NCBI GenBank assembly: GCA_012934845.2
Contig: WNNJ02002217.1
Location: 1 to 64,000, forward strand
DNA: 64,000 nt
DNA from: Pomphorhynchus laevis
Taxonomy: Eukaryota > Acanthocephala > Palaeacanthocephala > Echinorhynchida > Pomphorhynchidae
Direction of reading: 5' to 3'
Positions 1-12,489 of this stretch are shown here, piece after piece. Under the pieces are notes generated by a model that saw only the letters and a program-made list of their open reading frames with translations, was not told where the DNA came from and did not search any database. Position numbers and translations under genes: made by a program. How positions within the stretch are numbered: the first letter of the stretch is position 1; the number at the start of each line of letters is the position of its first letter.

Positions 1-3000
1 CAATTATTGTTTTTGAAGTAAATTTATTTCCTATTTTTGTTTATCCTATCCAAAAATTAAAAGTTTCGATCTGCCATAAATACTCATATATGTATGATGT
101 ACGTACTCATTTAAGTATGATTAATAATTTTGTTTAAAGATCAATTTCAAGGTTGACATTATATATTTACCAACGCATTTTTCATCATCGATTAATTTTA
201 TGATCACCGCCTCTGATGTTTTCCTTTTAAATTTTCGCTAATTCGAAACATTGATTCAGGAATTATTGCTATATCTAAGATATATTTTTCAGTGTGGATA
301 TAAAATCAACCATCCAGTGTGAATATACAATCCACAATGTTTGGATTGTATATGCTATGCCAAATAATTGGATTGTTTAATAATTGTTGATTGTATTTAT
401 AATACAAATTGCTTTAATCAAGAAACATTCTTCCAGATCAAAATTACCAACGGATCAAATTTAAAGATATGACAGAAAAGATCAAATGTGGTTGTTTAAA
501 AAATTTACTTATACGCTACTTTAGTGGTCACTATCATTACAATCAGGTAAAATAGAATACACGGTAAAAAATACTTATAACTAATTAAAAACAGGAAGCT
601 AAAATATTAAAATAAAAATAGCCGAAATGTAACTTTAAATAGATAGTAGATTTTAAATAAACTCGAAAACCAAATTTAAGTTGATATATCAAAGTGACAC
701 AACATTATTTCATAGTCCGGTTTATTATTTTCGAATAGCCGGTACTTTGTCCGATTCGGATAAACTGCAGTTTTGATCAAACGACATTTCCAATATTCTT
801 GCATTATCAAAATCAATTACGTAAGCATTGATAATTGTGTGATTAAGAACATCTAATGCGATAACTATACGTTTCAAAGCATTTGGTGTTGTTGCAATTG
901 ATGTTTTAATAAATAAACCAGTTTACTCAATATATCTTCTTGTCACAATGGTTGCTAGGTATTTCATAAATAGAGTAGATATGTTCATGCATTGCTTTTC
1001 GCTTAAAAAATTGAAAGCCGCAGAAAAATAGTGTAGTGCAGTGCAAAACGTCAAGTCTTGTGTCAAATGGCCAACAATCGACACCGTACTGCATTAGCCA
1101 TCAGCGGTTTTAGAATCTCTTTAATCGAGAACCAAGCCGTGAACATAGCGTCTGTATATGCGAAATACCTTGTAAGGATTGCGACAAAATATATACTGGC
1201 CGAACTAGTTTCACATTGGAAGAGCGCTTTCAATAAGACAGACATGTTATGAAACGTAAAGTTATCGCATCAACTGATCTCAGTCGTGTCATCGTAAATT
1301 CCCAGAAAATTGATATCCATGATCTAACTATGACATTATATTGTGAAACTTTGATAGAATATATGAAATTTAGTTATTTCTTAAATTTTTAATTTTCTTG
1401 ATTATATATTATTTGTTAATTACATTTCACGTTATTTTTCTTTAGATTACTTATTATCATTTTATGTCTTTTATCCTGTTTACCTTATGAAATTGATAGT
1501 GATCAGCGAAGTATTGTAAAGTTGTCTACTAAATATTTGTTTTTCATTCTTCTATTCGATCACTTTCAATAGAAAAAACAAGGTGGTTTTGTGTAAAAAA
1601 TACTTTCTAATAAAATATTTTCGAACTCTAGAATAAATTTCCGTTCAAGTTTTTGCCATGTACACGGTGAAGTATTATTTTTATTTATTATTTCCTTTCG
1701 TTATTCGGACGTAATGTCCTTTAAGCCTCAACATATATAGTTGCCCATATGACACACGATAGTAAATTGATCTTGATATGTTTGAATATTTGCAATAAAT
1801 GTATGGTGTTTAAAAGATATGAGATGTCTGCTAATTTATCCATCAACAATTGATATGCAAGTTTTTAAATAAATAATCAGCTAGTAGTTATGGCCTTTCC
1901 ACGACATAGGAGTTTATATTTGTGTAGCCTAGATAGGATATAAAGTTTTGTAAATACAAAGTTATATGTTTTGTACATAACATATAACTTGCAACATGAA
2001 GACGCAGCCGCAAAACACGTACTCAAATCAAACAATAGGAAACATCATCATCTGCATACTAACACTGATCGCAGGGTAAAAATAGTTGCTCAACTAAAGA
2101 CATGGCTAATTTGTTAGAATTTGCTAAGAATTTGGAATTTTGCAAGTGTATAAGACAGTATGTGTGGAATACTCAGATTTCTTTAAAATACATTATTTCT
2201 AAAGTCATGTGATATTTTTGTTAAAATAAATTTTTATAACTTGCTAATTTTATATTAAATGTAGCATTTGTTTCCAAGACTGATAATGGTAGCAGTTGCA
2301 ACGACCTGAATGTTCGATTTTAGACAGATAAAATATTTCTTGGTTCAGTTGAAACTTTCTTTAAATAAATAATCTTTTATAATTTACTTGTGTAGAAATT
2401 TTATCAAAAACTAAATCATTGTTTTAGTTATTTTTAATTAAAAAAGTATTATTTTTATTTAATAAATTATAATGAAGAGTATTTTATTTTGCCACGGCGT
2501 ATTTCGGCTTGGGCAGCATAAACAAATCTTATAAATTAAGATAATATCAAAAGAAATACAGGAATATTTAAATGATCAATGTATGTTGAAACTGTTATAG
2601 ATATCGATGTCGTCAAGATTATTTCCGGTACGATTAATGCAATCAAAAACGTGCAGAATGAGTCAGCAACATTTGTGGCAATATACACATAAGCAATTAT
2701 CGGTAAATTCATGTAGTGGTATTCGAATGCGACAGAATGTGTCGAAATAATCGTGTAGTGAAACTCTCCATATTAAAGGTATCTTTGGTGAGCCACTTCT
2801 CGCTACTTGTCTTGTGACCCAAAAGTCTAAAAAATCTTAGTTTCAAAGTTGACTATTTTCTGTGCGACTGTATCTAAATGTATCTGAAATGAAACTGTAA
2901 CCGGAGGAAGATGTCACTCTTCGCAAATGTGACGAGAAAGAGGTGGAGCAGTAATTAGCTAAGGGCGATACACTTGTTGAAGAGCACTTTAACGGCAGGC

Positions 3001-4060
3001 ATTTTACATTCTTTATTTACACTCTTTATTTGCGTATCGCCACAGATATCGATCGAGTAGGAGAAAGTTGATAGCACTCAGATCGACCCAGATCGCTTAA
3101 ATTGCGTATTGTAATATTGGAAGCAACATGATTTTAAAATATAACAATGCATCATAGAATGACATTATACGTAAGTCAAGAGTCAAATCGCGGTAATTAT
3201 CGCTATCTGGCATTTTATTGTGGAAATGTTTGAGAAATGACCATCGAGAAGTGAAAAGAATGGCAAGGTTAGAATAGCTACAAACGAATTCTAACAATAC
3301 AAAAATAATTGATCGCTACGACAGTTCGGTCTCCTTTACGAAACTTAATCACTTTAGAATTTTCAACATTAATGACCATCTTATTCTGACTAGACAAGAA
3401 TTCCATAGCCAATAATGCCTGTTGAGCGGAAATAGCTTCCAGTGAAGGATAATCAGGTCATATTCATAAAAAACCATTGTTATTTCTGTTGAAGTCCTTC
3501 AAAGGGTATCAGCAAAATTTGATGTGAACGGTTTAGAAAAACTTTATATGTCAGAGTCTTAACGTCTAAGAAAGGAGAATATTATCTATTAGATGATGAA
3601 TTTGGCCTGATATGTTTGCTTTATAATAAAGTTTAGAGTTTAGTAACTTACGATCTATTAAATTTAAAGCCTTACTAAAATCAATGAAGGTTGCGAAGAT
3701 GTAACATCATTTATTAAAGACTGAAGATGCTTACCCAGTTTGATCAAGCATCTTTAAGTGCAATCAGTAGCAGCGCAAGAAGCTAATAAGATGAATTAAG
3801 ACGAATAAGATGAATTACTTTTAGCATAAGATGAATGATTCACACGGAAATTTTTATAAGATAAATGATTAACACAGTGAATGATTTTTATAAAGAGAGG
3901 CTGATATAATACAAGAACAAAGACTCATAACTGTCAGCGAGATTGATATTTTTCAAAAAATATTCCAGTCGTTGTTGATTAACTGCACTTTAGGGGATGA
4001 AAGTTGTATTACTATACAGAAAGGTAGGCAAGAGTTGTTATTTTAGTTTAATTTTCTACA
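1..4060. other. AT-rich non-coding DNA, no gene recognised
   Basis: I see no recognisable protein, RNA gene or transposon here. The longest open frames (64 codons on plus at 1058-1252, 66 on minus at 3097-3297) have no known motif. A degenerate AAGATGAAT-type tract lies at about 3785-3885. The composition fits intergenic or intronic animal DNA; introns or UTRs of a host gene cannot be excluded. Confidence 0.55.
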
Positions 4061-4178
4061 GTCCACTTTTATTTAATAGAAAAATAGTCCACTATTCTAT
4101 TACTTTGGAAATATAGTCCACTTTTATTTAATAGAAAAATAGTCCACTATTCTATTACTTTGGAAATATAGTCCACTT
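4061..4178. repeat. 55-bp tandem repeat, two copies plus a partial
   Basis: A 55-bp unit beginning GTCCACTTTTATTTAATAG occurs at 4061 and 4116, and its first bases recur at 4171 (GTCCACTTAG). Within each unit a shorter GTCCACT motif appears twice. It is a local tandem duplication with no coding content. Confidence 0.85.
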
Positions 4179-7100
4179 AGTTTCCTAATTAATGATCATT
4201 CACTTCCTAGATTCAAATTCACGCGCTTGATAATTCAAGTTCGAGAATATAATATCAATAGATCATTGTCTATTTAAAATTTCGAAATATCATTTCTCTG
4301 TAGGGACGTGAAGTTTTAGATACAAAGTTTCAAGATATAGTCAACGATGTGTGCAAGTTTACTTGGCATGAATAACGTATATTTGGCGTTTAAATCGCCT
4401 GCGACTATAAAGCTTTACAATGAGGTGTGCTTTCAATCAGTAGAGATATTTTGTGAATTATGTCAGCAGATAACTGTGACGGATTACAATAACAGTTCAT
4501 TAAAGTAATGGTCGGTGTGTGCAGATATACTGTATTTGTTAAGGTTTTGCATCATCGTATAGAAAGAGCATGTGCTTCCTGGAAACATTCAAATACGATT
4601 TGCCTGACTTTACGCATTTACATGATTTACAAACAGCATTTTACCCATTGCAAGTACAACAATGATCGTTGCCCGTACAAACCATAATTATAGAGTTGTA
4701 AGCAAGTGAACAAAAAACAACACTAGAAGAAAACCAAAATCGGTGAGGGGAGATGGCCTATTTGGAAGTTGAGATTTTCTACGATCTGAAAATTGAGATT
4801 TTTTGCAATCTGGAATGAATGCATTTATAAAATTTTCAACTCTTTCAAAATCTCCTATCACGTTTTTTATATCATTGTTACGTAATAATAGATTCTGGCT
4901 AATCCTTATTACACAGAATTCGATAGTTTATTAATAAATTATAATAAATTAAGATTTATATAAATAATTTAAAATATCATAAAATAAATATTAAAGAAAT
5001 TTATTTATAATAAAAATAGTTTATTTAATAAATTATTGTTTTTATTATTTAACTTTTTTTAATATGTATAAAATTGGCATATTGGACATACATTTAAATC
5101 TTAATTAAACATTATGTATACATCATTAGCCGTCTACGAAAATATCAATATCACGCTAACATATTTATCAAGACTACGAACTAAAATAGATACTTTAAAA
5201 GATTAGAAACTTTGTTATTATAACATTTTTATTAAGATAAACGGCTAGCTAGAGTTGCCTTGTTTAAATTGTCATTGCTTCCAATATAACTAAGAAACAA
5301 ACACGATGTATCCAAAGTTCTGTAAAGGTTAGAAACTTTGATATTATATCATTTTTATTAAGATAAACGGCTAGCTCGCGTTGCCTTGTTTAAATTGTCA
5401 GTATCTAATTATCTAAAAATTTATATTTTTTTAAATTATCTAAAAAACAAACCCGACATATCTAAAGATGGTTTTCTGCTTTGCATCAGAATACGCGGTC
5501 TAAGATGATATTTATTATACGTAGTAATTAGCATCATCTATTTCTGGCTTCAGAGCGAAAGTAAAAAATGATGCCATAAATTTCGAACTTTAGTGATTTT
5601 ATTACGGATCACTAAGAATCTTAATGGTACTGAGGAAAAGTGCATTGTTATTTGTGTTTACTGCAAAAATCATCGACGAAATCAAGCCCGATCCTTAATT
5701 AATGTTAAGTAAATACATTGTTTCTTAACTTATGTTCCATTTTTCGTGAAAAAAGTTGTATATGCTATCTAATATATACTGTCTGTGAATTTTCAAAAGA
5801 CCTTTTTTATCATGTATTTCCCTATTACGCAGAATTCGAATTTAGTCAAGTAATATAAAGAAGAACATTTGCCAATATATAGACGGAATTTTACTAATAA
5901 AAAAGATATATTTTGATAGAACTACTATAATGTGCAGTGGGTTATCAGTTTCTCGTCTTTGAAAGAGCATATTTGCACTACGGAAGAAACATAATTATTA
6001 CTTTCTAATGTATAAATATATGTAGATGGTGTATCTTGTGCATTAGCTTTATCATAGAGACAGCTTAAAAATTATAGATCATATTAGATTAGGCTAAACA
6101 AAAGATATCAAATAAAAAATCCGTTCAATTACTTATAAAGGCATCGAAATATGGCATAATACATTAGTAATAAAATATGTAGAACAAACGCACAATTATA
6201 CTTTTAATCTGACATAGTGAGAAACAGTATTTTAATTACCACATTCTGTTCATGTAAGCAAAAGCAACATTTTACGGAAAATAGATATTGATTCGTACAT
6301 AAATTGTACTGTATAAAATTGACCAAGCTTTATTTACATTTTCATCTTTTTACAAAATGATTATGAACCTGTTATTGGAATATTTCGAAATAGGTAGGTA
6401 TATCTGTCGAAACATGTTACAACTATATATATTGCAATCAAAAATAGCTTGATAGTTTCATATAGTTGAGATTACTAATGTTTAAGATGCCTTTAATATA
6501 TATATAATATAAGAAATAAGGATTTTAGAAAATTACCTGTCATTGGATACATATCATATCATAGAATTCTTAAACTAATACAATGCTCACTCAATAAATA
6601 TTAAAGATCAATGCTTCTTTAGTAAATATGGTATTAAGCAAATATCATACATATATTTAACTCAGTAAATTATATAGGGTAATTGAAAATTGAAATTTTT
6701 AATTACAAATTGAAACTAAAATTAAAATTTTCGACACGCTCTCGTGACATCTTCGAAGCACTTTAAAAAGTTTTATGAACTTAATTTCTTAGTTAACTAG
6801 AATATTAAATAATTATAATACGCGGAGGTGAATTAAATGATAATCAAACATTTCGAGTTTGGAAATAAATTTTGATTTTCGTATAACATTTGAAATATAA
6901 ATATTTCATATTACACATTAAATCATTTAAAAATATTATATTTAAAGTATGCATCGGTTTAAATATAATGTATTAAATAAAATGAAATGTAGTAAACAAT
7001 TATTAGTATGAACTTTACATGAATGAAAATAAATTATTTTTGTTTAAAACAAATTATTATTTAATCAATGGAAATATATACATTTGAGCGTATATATTTA

Positions 7101-7895
7101 TTCTGGTCAGATAATCGTGTTAATTAAAGAAACGTGGCAAAAATTCAATAGCATAGCAATTCTTCATATTAGGATGTTTAAGTAGTTTATCCCGTTCTTA
7201 TGATCAATTATGATCATATATTGATCAATATGATCAATCCCGTATTATGATCAATCGGTATTTGCTTTCCATGTTTAATTGCAATATCGAAATAAAAGTC
7301 AAAATATCATTACAAATATTATAAGGACATGGTCTTTATCAGCTAATTTAAATTGCTGAAGCGATTCAAAAAACATCAGAAAAAGAAAACGATAAAATTC
7401 AAATACGTTAGAATACATAATTTACAAAGACTGAAATCTTGCAAGGTCGGTAATGTAAAATATTTAGTATTATAAAAAGAGTGATTAAAAATTGATTGAG
7501 CGTATGAAATATCGTAAAGCAAACTTTAACGGGAGTTGGAATTACTAAGCGAAAAATTTTAGGCAACCAGTCTACGTTGTTGTGATTCACTATTTAGATA
7601 TTCTCTAATTACCGTTGATGAATGTGTACTAATTTGTTACAACAAAACATCTAAAATTATTAAAATTTCAAATTAAATCTGGAACAATTAAGATTTACAC
7701 CAATTATGTGAGACATTTATCTTACACCAAAATAAAGTAATTTACAAAGTAAGATACACCATTTATAAATTAAATGAATAAATTAATTGAATTAATTAAA
7801 TTAGTTGTTTTAGTTTAAATTATTAAACTAAAAACTAAAGGTAAGACGACAAGCAATTGAAACCGAAATGTCGTCATCAATGACGACATTCTCGT
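4179..7895. other. AT-rich non-coding DNA
   Basis: No gene is recognised. Besides the direct repeat at 5203-5466, there is a cluster of TGATCA words at 7200-7253 and a small palindrome at 7867-7890 whose 11-bp arms read AATGTCGTCAT and its complement. Everything else looks like unique AT-rich sequence. Confidence 0.55.
5203..5466. repeat. ~126-bp direct tandem duplication
   Basis: The block starting TTAGAAACTTTG at 5203 recurs at 5329, an offset of 126 bases. Both copies contain TAAACGGCTAGCT and TTGCCTTGTTTAAATTGTCA. The ACAAACACGATGTATC end of copy one matches ACAAACCCGACATATC in copy two after a short insertion. There is no protein signal. Confidence 0.8.
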
Positions 7896-8096
7896 ATAGG
7901 TAGGTATATAAAATTTAACCAAGTTTTTTTTTCAATTTATTTAAAAAACGTTCTCGGTTACCCCTCCTTCGTCAGTAGCACAATACAATATTCTCATTGA
8001 ATATTGTATTGTGTTACTGACGAAGGAGGGGTAACCCGAAATGTTTTTAAATAAATTGCAAAAGAAAACTTGGTTAAATTTTATATTCCTATCTAT
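7896..8096. repeat. Long palindrome 1 with CTGACGA...GAAAT motif
   Basis: Two arms of about 98 bases (7896-7993 and 7999-8096) are near-perfect inverted repeats around a 5-base centre. Reading outward on the right arm (about 8015-8042) the sequence has CTGACGA, a GG-rich stretch closing to CC, then GAAAT and a TTTTTAAATAAAT tail. The left arm carries the same motif on the opposite strand, where the last part reads GAGAA instead of GAAAT. Three other palindromes in the window share this organisation. It is not a protein gene. It may be inverted terminal fragments of a retroelement such as a Penelope-like element, or a foldback MITE; neither identity is proven. Confidence 0.8.
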
Positions 8097-8189
8097 TTTG
8101 AAATATTTATGAATTCAACAGAAACAAGGATCCCAAGATGTGGTTCAAATATCCCTATTTATATACTATATTATATATAGATAACTATA

Positions 8190-8467
8190 TGTAGTTTTAA
8201 TTCAATTAATTAACCCGAATAATACAAGTACAAGCAGTTGCGAAAATTAATGATTTATTTAAGACGTTTCGGCGGTTAAGCCTTTGTCAATTGTAAGTCG
8301 CTTTAATCAAAAATTTTTTCTTAAGTAAAAAAATTGACTTAAGAAAAATTGTTGATTATAGCTACTTACAATTGACAAAGGCTTAATCGCCGAAACGTCT
8401 TAAATAAATCATTAATTTTCGCAACTGCTTGTATTATTCGGGTTGATTAATTGAATTAAAACTATAT
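8190..8467. repeat. Long palindrome 2 with TTGACAA...GAAAC motif
   Basis: Arms at about 8190-8326 and 8337-8467 are inverted copies, with some mismatches near the centre (TTTCTTAAGT facing ACTTAAGAAA). Outward on the right arm the sequence reads TTGACAA, A, GGC-loop-GCC, GAAACGTC, TTAAATAAATC. This is the same layout as palindrome 1, which ends 94 bases before this one begins, although the two share little sequence. No TSD was recognised. Confidence 0.8.
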
Positions 8468-9820
8468 GGCTGACATCCCATTAGAGGATCCCTGAATGTG
8501 GTCAAACAATTATCTTAGTATATATGATCTGTTGTTTGAACCAGCTATATATATGAACTGCTGCTTAAGATCCTTGTCGTATTTGGATTCATTATAAAAT
8601 GTATTAAGATTGTAATGTATAATCTTTATACATTATATTTATTTATATATAAATAAATATTTTTAAAATATATTTATATATTTTATAATACTGTAATATA
8701 CATTAGATATATATTATTATATATAATATTACATATATTGTAATATATGGCATTATATATATTTATATATAAATACTAAAATGTGGATGTATTTTAAAAT
8801 TACAAACCTTTAAAAATTCGAGATTTCGAAAAACAATTCTAAGTATTTAACATTTTATAAGCCCATTAAATATGCAGAAGGGATAAAAAACAGTACAATT
8901 ACCATCATGTTGGTAATTTTAATAGAAATGGCATGTTGTCATGTGGAATCGAAGTTAAATGCAGAAATAATACTAATGTTTTCATAATTCGTAAATTTAT
9001 AAATTACAAATTTATGAGTTTAAATTATGCTCTGTGTTCTTTTAATTTAGAAATGTAGGATCGATGAAGATAGAATTAAAATTTTTATTTAATTCATATC
9101 ACCTACTACAGTATTTTTATGCTAGTAATACTGTTTTACATTGGAAGTAAGCTTAAAAATATCGACAAAATATAGTCCTACATCATAGATAGAATTAGTA
9201 TATCGTTGTTAAGCGTATTTTATCTTTATTCAAGATTAAGATATAAACCTAATGTGGTAACTTCGTGTGCCGTAATTCTAGAACAAGAGAATCAAACATA
9301 CATAAGCATGAAGAAAAGAAGTGACTTTAACAATAAAAAATCGATACTAATAAAATATATATACTATTAATAGATAGAATTTTTAAATGATAGGGATAAT
9401 ATTTATTATATACAACGGATACTTCTATGCATATTCTTTGTTTGGTGTACGATTTCTACTAATAAAAACGGAAGGAATCCATCCATTTACTCATTCTCAG
9501 ACCTAATTGTCGGTTAAATTTCAATTGTACAGACCAAGCTCTGTTTTACCTAAACAAAGTATATAACAAAAGTTGTTCCTTTTTTGTTAACTTGCATGTA
9601 CATATAGCTCTAGTCCTCTCGTAATTATAATAAATTTACATAGGAAGCTTAAATTGAAAACTTAGATTCCTATTACGACAAATTATAAAAATTGGGAACA
9701 AAATTTCAGTCAGTTAATACTGGATATCCGATTGTAAACAACCATTATTATTTTGTCAACAGCATTACAAGCACGGCTCAAAGTTGTACACTGTACATTA
9801 TGAAAGAAAAAGAAAAAAGG
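8468..9820. other. AT-rich non-coding DNA with TA-rich low-complexity tract
   Basis: The stretch at about 8620-8780 is nearly pure A/T (TATATTTATATATAAATA words). The remainder has no recognisable coding sequence or repeat. Confidence 0.6.
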
Positions 9821-10172
9821 TCATTCCAAATTAAAGATAATTGGCCGTTTGAACAGATTATGTGAAGCTGAGCTAGCACTCTGCTCGCTCAAACGATTCC
9901 ATGGATTCGCAATTCTTTGTCCAAATTGAATTGTTTTGGTTTGTTCAATTCGGCGACGACTGAGATAAAGAGAATGACCCCGCAAAGTTCGGGTATATCG
10001 AATATTCAACATTCCACGTAGAACGTAATGTTCTTTGTGGAATATCTCCCACGTCAAGCACATATCTCACAAATCGCGAAAATTGCGTACAGAAAGCATA
10101 TCCAGAGCTTTGAGTCTCTCCTTCATATGGAAGTCTTACCGAATTAACGAGCAGTGTTACTTGACGCAGCAC
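9821..10172 (-). pseudogene. LINE reverse transcriptase C-terminal remnant
   Basis: Minus-strand frames encode the tail of a non-LTR retrotransposon ORF2. The segment 9821-10063 has LRGHSLYLSRRR, then TIQFGQR and PWNRLSEQ, the arrangement seen after the thumb of many invertebrate LINE RTs (RGH...R...F..R....WN.L). The preceding protein lies in another frame (NSVRLPYEGE at about 10130), so a frameshift separates them. The RT core is absent, so this is a 5'-truncated dead copy. A related tail is on the plus strand at 33211-33441 and its duplicate at 57230-57460. Confidence 0.7.
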
Positions 10173-10345
10173 ATTTTAAAGTCGAGTAGACTCATCACCA
10201 TTGTAGGATATAAACATTTAGATGCATATAGTAAATGACTGAGAACGAATGTAGTTGCAAGTAATTTAAATGACCATATTTAAATAAATATAGATTCATA
10301 AAACTAACCGTTAAGCGAATCAAACTTACCATAAGTATAGATCGT

Positions 10346-10475
10346 GACCTACCATATGTATAAACGTGGTTCTGTTTGAAGAACAGGAAAATGGTTCTTT
10401 TATAAACGTGGTTCTGTCACAAACTTGGTTCTGTTAATCAGACCTACCATACGCATAAACGTGGTTCTGTTTGAA
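10346..10475. repeat. 35-bp direct repeats
   Basis: A 35-base unit beginning GACCTACCAT and ending GGTTCTGTTTGAA occurs at 10346-10380 and 10441-10475 and is nearly identical in both. A part copy, TATAAACGTGGTTCTGT, lies between them at about 10401. No function is evident. Confidence 0.7.
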
Positions 10476-10721
10476 ACACGGACAAATAGTTCGCGATAGA
10501 CTAAAAATGACCGAATGACCGGTAATTATTAATACAATAAGCAAGATGAATACGTATATCTGTAATTGTAAAATATTGATAATTAAATTGATATAAATCA
10601 GCGTTGCTTTTGCATGGTAATTTATATTTATTAGGCAGACAAATGACGCATAATTTAAAATTTAGCAAAAGGTATTACATCTGGCCTGGTTTACAATCAG
10701 ATAAGCTATGGAAGAAGTGAT

Positions 10722-11875
10722 TTGACTTTAATACATACGCTGCATGCCCAAGTCGCATACGCGGCGTTAACTCAGGCTCTGCAGTTTCGTTGGACTCATA
10801 TCCTAAGAACAACACCAGTTGACACTATTAAATGGAAACCACTGTTGGATTCTTTGCGGGAGCATTTGATACCAAAGATGTTTGGATATATTAAACAGTT
10901 GGAAGAACTCAGTACGGTGTCGCTTTTTCCATTTAGCCAGGGTGGGCTTGGAATATTGAATCCGATGGAGCTTGCCAAATTCACATATGAATCATCTTTA
11001 GATCAGTGTCGACCGTACTTGGACGGGATAATAGGCGAGGAACTTATAAATATGAAAAGATTAGAAAAAAATTGGGGAAATTATAATACGACGTGAATAA
11101 GAGACTTCAATTTTTACAGTATGCTGATGAAAGATGGAAAAATACTCTGAAGTACGCCGCCGACAAGGGAGCTTTTTTATGGCTTTCGAATCGTGTCTTT
11201 AGCAGACAAGATTTCAGGATATCCAAGGAGACGTTTAAAGACGATCTAGCTGTGATGTATGGAATAGATTTGGATGGGGTGATTACGAAGTGTTGTCGTG
11301 GAGAGCATTGAGCACTACGCATGCACTTTCCTATCAAACTGAGGGTATACCGTCCATCAGACACAATATTGTGCGAGACATCGTCGCTAGTACAATTAAG
11401 CAAGCGTCATACTTAGTCGTTATAGAACCAAAATTATCTCCACTAAGTGATGATGTTTCATTTGAGATCCGTGCAACCACTCATGCTGACGATGCTCGAT
11501 TGGATGTTGCTTATAACAGTACTGAGAATGGAAATCTAGATCCGTCCTTTTTGGGCATCTGTATCTATAACTGTCATGCTTCTTCCTATATCTCAGGTCC
11601 TACTGCTAGCTATAATTACCATCGTTCAAGGAAACTAGCAAAAATATGCCGAACGAGTAACAAGGATTGAAAGAGCTGTATTTTATCCTTTCGTACAAAC
11701 AACGAGTGGAGGAATTAAAATGGATGCCAATCAAGTCTTTAAAAGAATATCTCGCAAGATAGCCAATAAAAACAATATTGATTACGCGACCGGCGTAAAC
11801 TAAATTCGAACAAAGATTGTCGTCGTCATAGCCAAGAGTTCGTCGTTTTGTCTACGACGATGTGGCGCTATGACG
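10722..11875 (+). pseudogene. RT-associated restriction-like endonuclease region, broken
   Basis: Several plus-strand frames together resemble the C-terminal half of a reverse-transcriptase protein common in aquatic invertebrates, in which the RT is followed by a PD-(D/E)XK-like nuclease. Frame one (10722-11096) has QALQFRWTHILRTTP and FSQGGLGILNPMELA. Frame two (11093-11311) has AADKGAFLWLSNR and later a CC.GEH patch. Frame three (11290-11670) has IRHNIVRD and ADDARLDVAY, the presumed nuclease core. About 11660-11800 gives IERAVFYPFVQTTSGG and a C-terminal IRTKI. The domain order is as in the family, but at least three frame changes make it a pseudogene. The RT fingers and palm upstream are missing. 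The family is recognised from memory of motif spacing and its clade name is uncertain. A second element of this class lies at 43470-46690. Confidence 0.6.
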
Positions 11876-12069
11876 CAGTGTGAGGATACAACTTTACAAT
11901 AAAAGACTTAAATGAATGAACAATTTTGTAAAAATATGTAGAAGACCCATTTGCGGGTAACTGAAAATGTATTGTTATAAAACAATACAAGTTATAGCCA
12001 AATGGCTGTTTCAACTGATCACATAGGAAAAATATGAAAATAAGAAAAGAAAAAATAAGTAAATAGCGG

Positions 12070-12489
12070 TTACATAATATTGTACACATCCGGAATGCCA
12101 TGATCGTTAATCCACTGACGCAGTTGAACTATAAATTGAGAGAAGTCTTTGGTACATGCTATTTCTCCTGGCAACGTGTTCCAGGCGTTTAATGCTCGAT
12201 GTGAGAGCTTAGCCAAACTCACTACTTTACTGTGGGGAAACTTAAATAGTTTCAATGGGTGACCACGACGCGTCTGAGAGCAAACTTTAACATAGCACGA
12301 GGGAAACCCATCTATCCCATTAACCATTCGCCATAATGCAATAAGATCTAGGTAATATAGCCTCTGACCCAAAGATGGTATCTTTAGAAATTCAAGCCGC
12401 TCACGATATGAATATGATCCATCCATACACATTCGAGAACCTCTACGAAGGATTGACTCTAGTCTATTGAACTCTTCCTTAGTGTACAA
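12070..12489 (-). pseudogene. LINE-B copy 1: ORF2 C-terminal region
   Basis: This 139-codon frame overlaps the RT frame by 31 bases in another phase, which marks a frameshift near 12470-12490. It shows KEEFNRLESILRRGSRMC, then RRGHPLKLFKF and LSHRALNAWNTLPGEI, the usual post-RT pattern ending in a WN.LP motif. It stops at 12070 after a short tail and is probably the true C-terminus. Confidence 0.8.

Noticed and set aside
1058-1252. 64-codon open frame as a small gene
   Set aside because: No motif is recognised, the antisense frame is equally open, and such lengths occur by chance.
7867-7890. Small perfect palindrome as an operator site
   Set aside because: The arms are only 11 bases and it sits next to palindrome 1. 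There is no evidence for protein binding in this eukaryotic context.
8600-8780. TA-rich tract as a replication origin
   Set aside because: Simple low-complexity DNA with no supporting elements.
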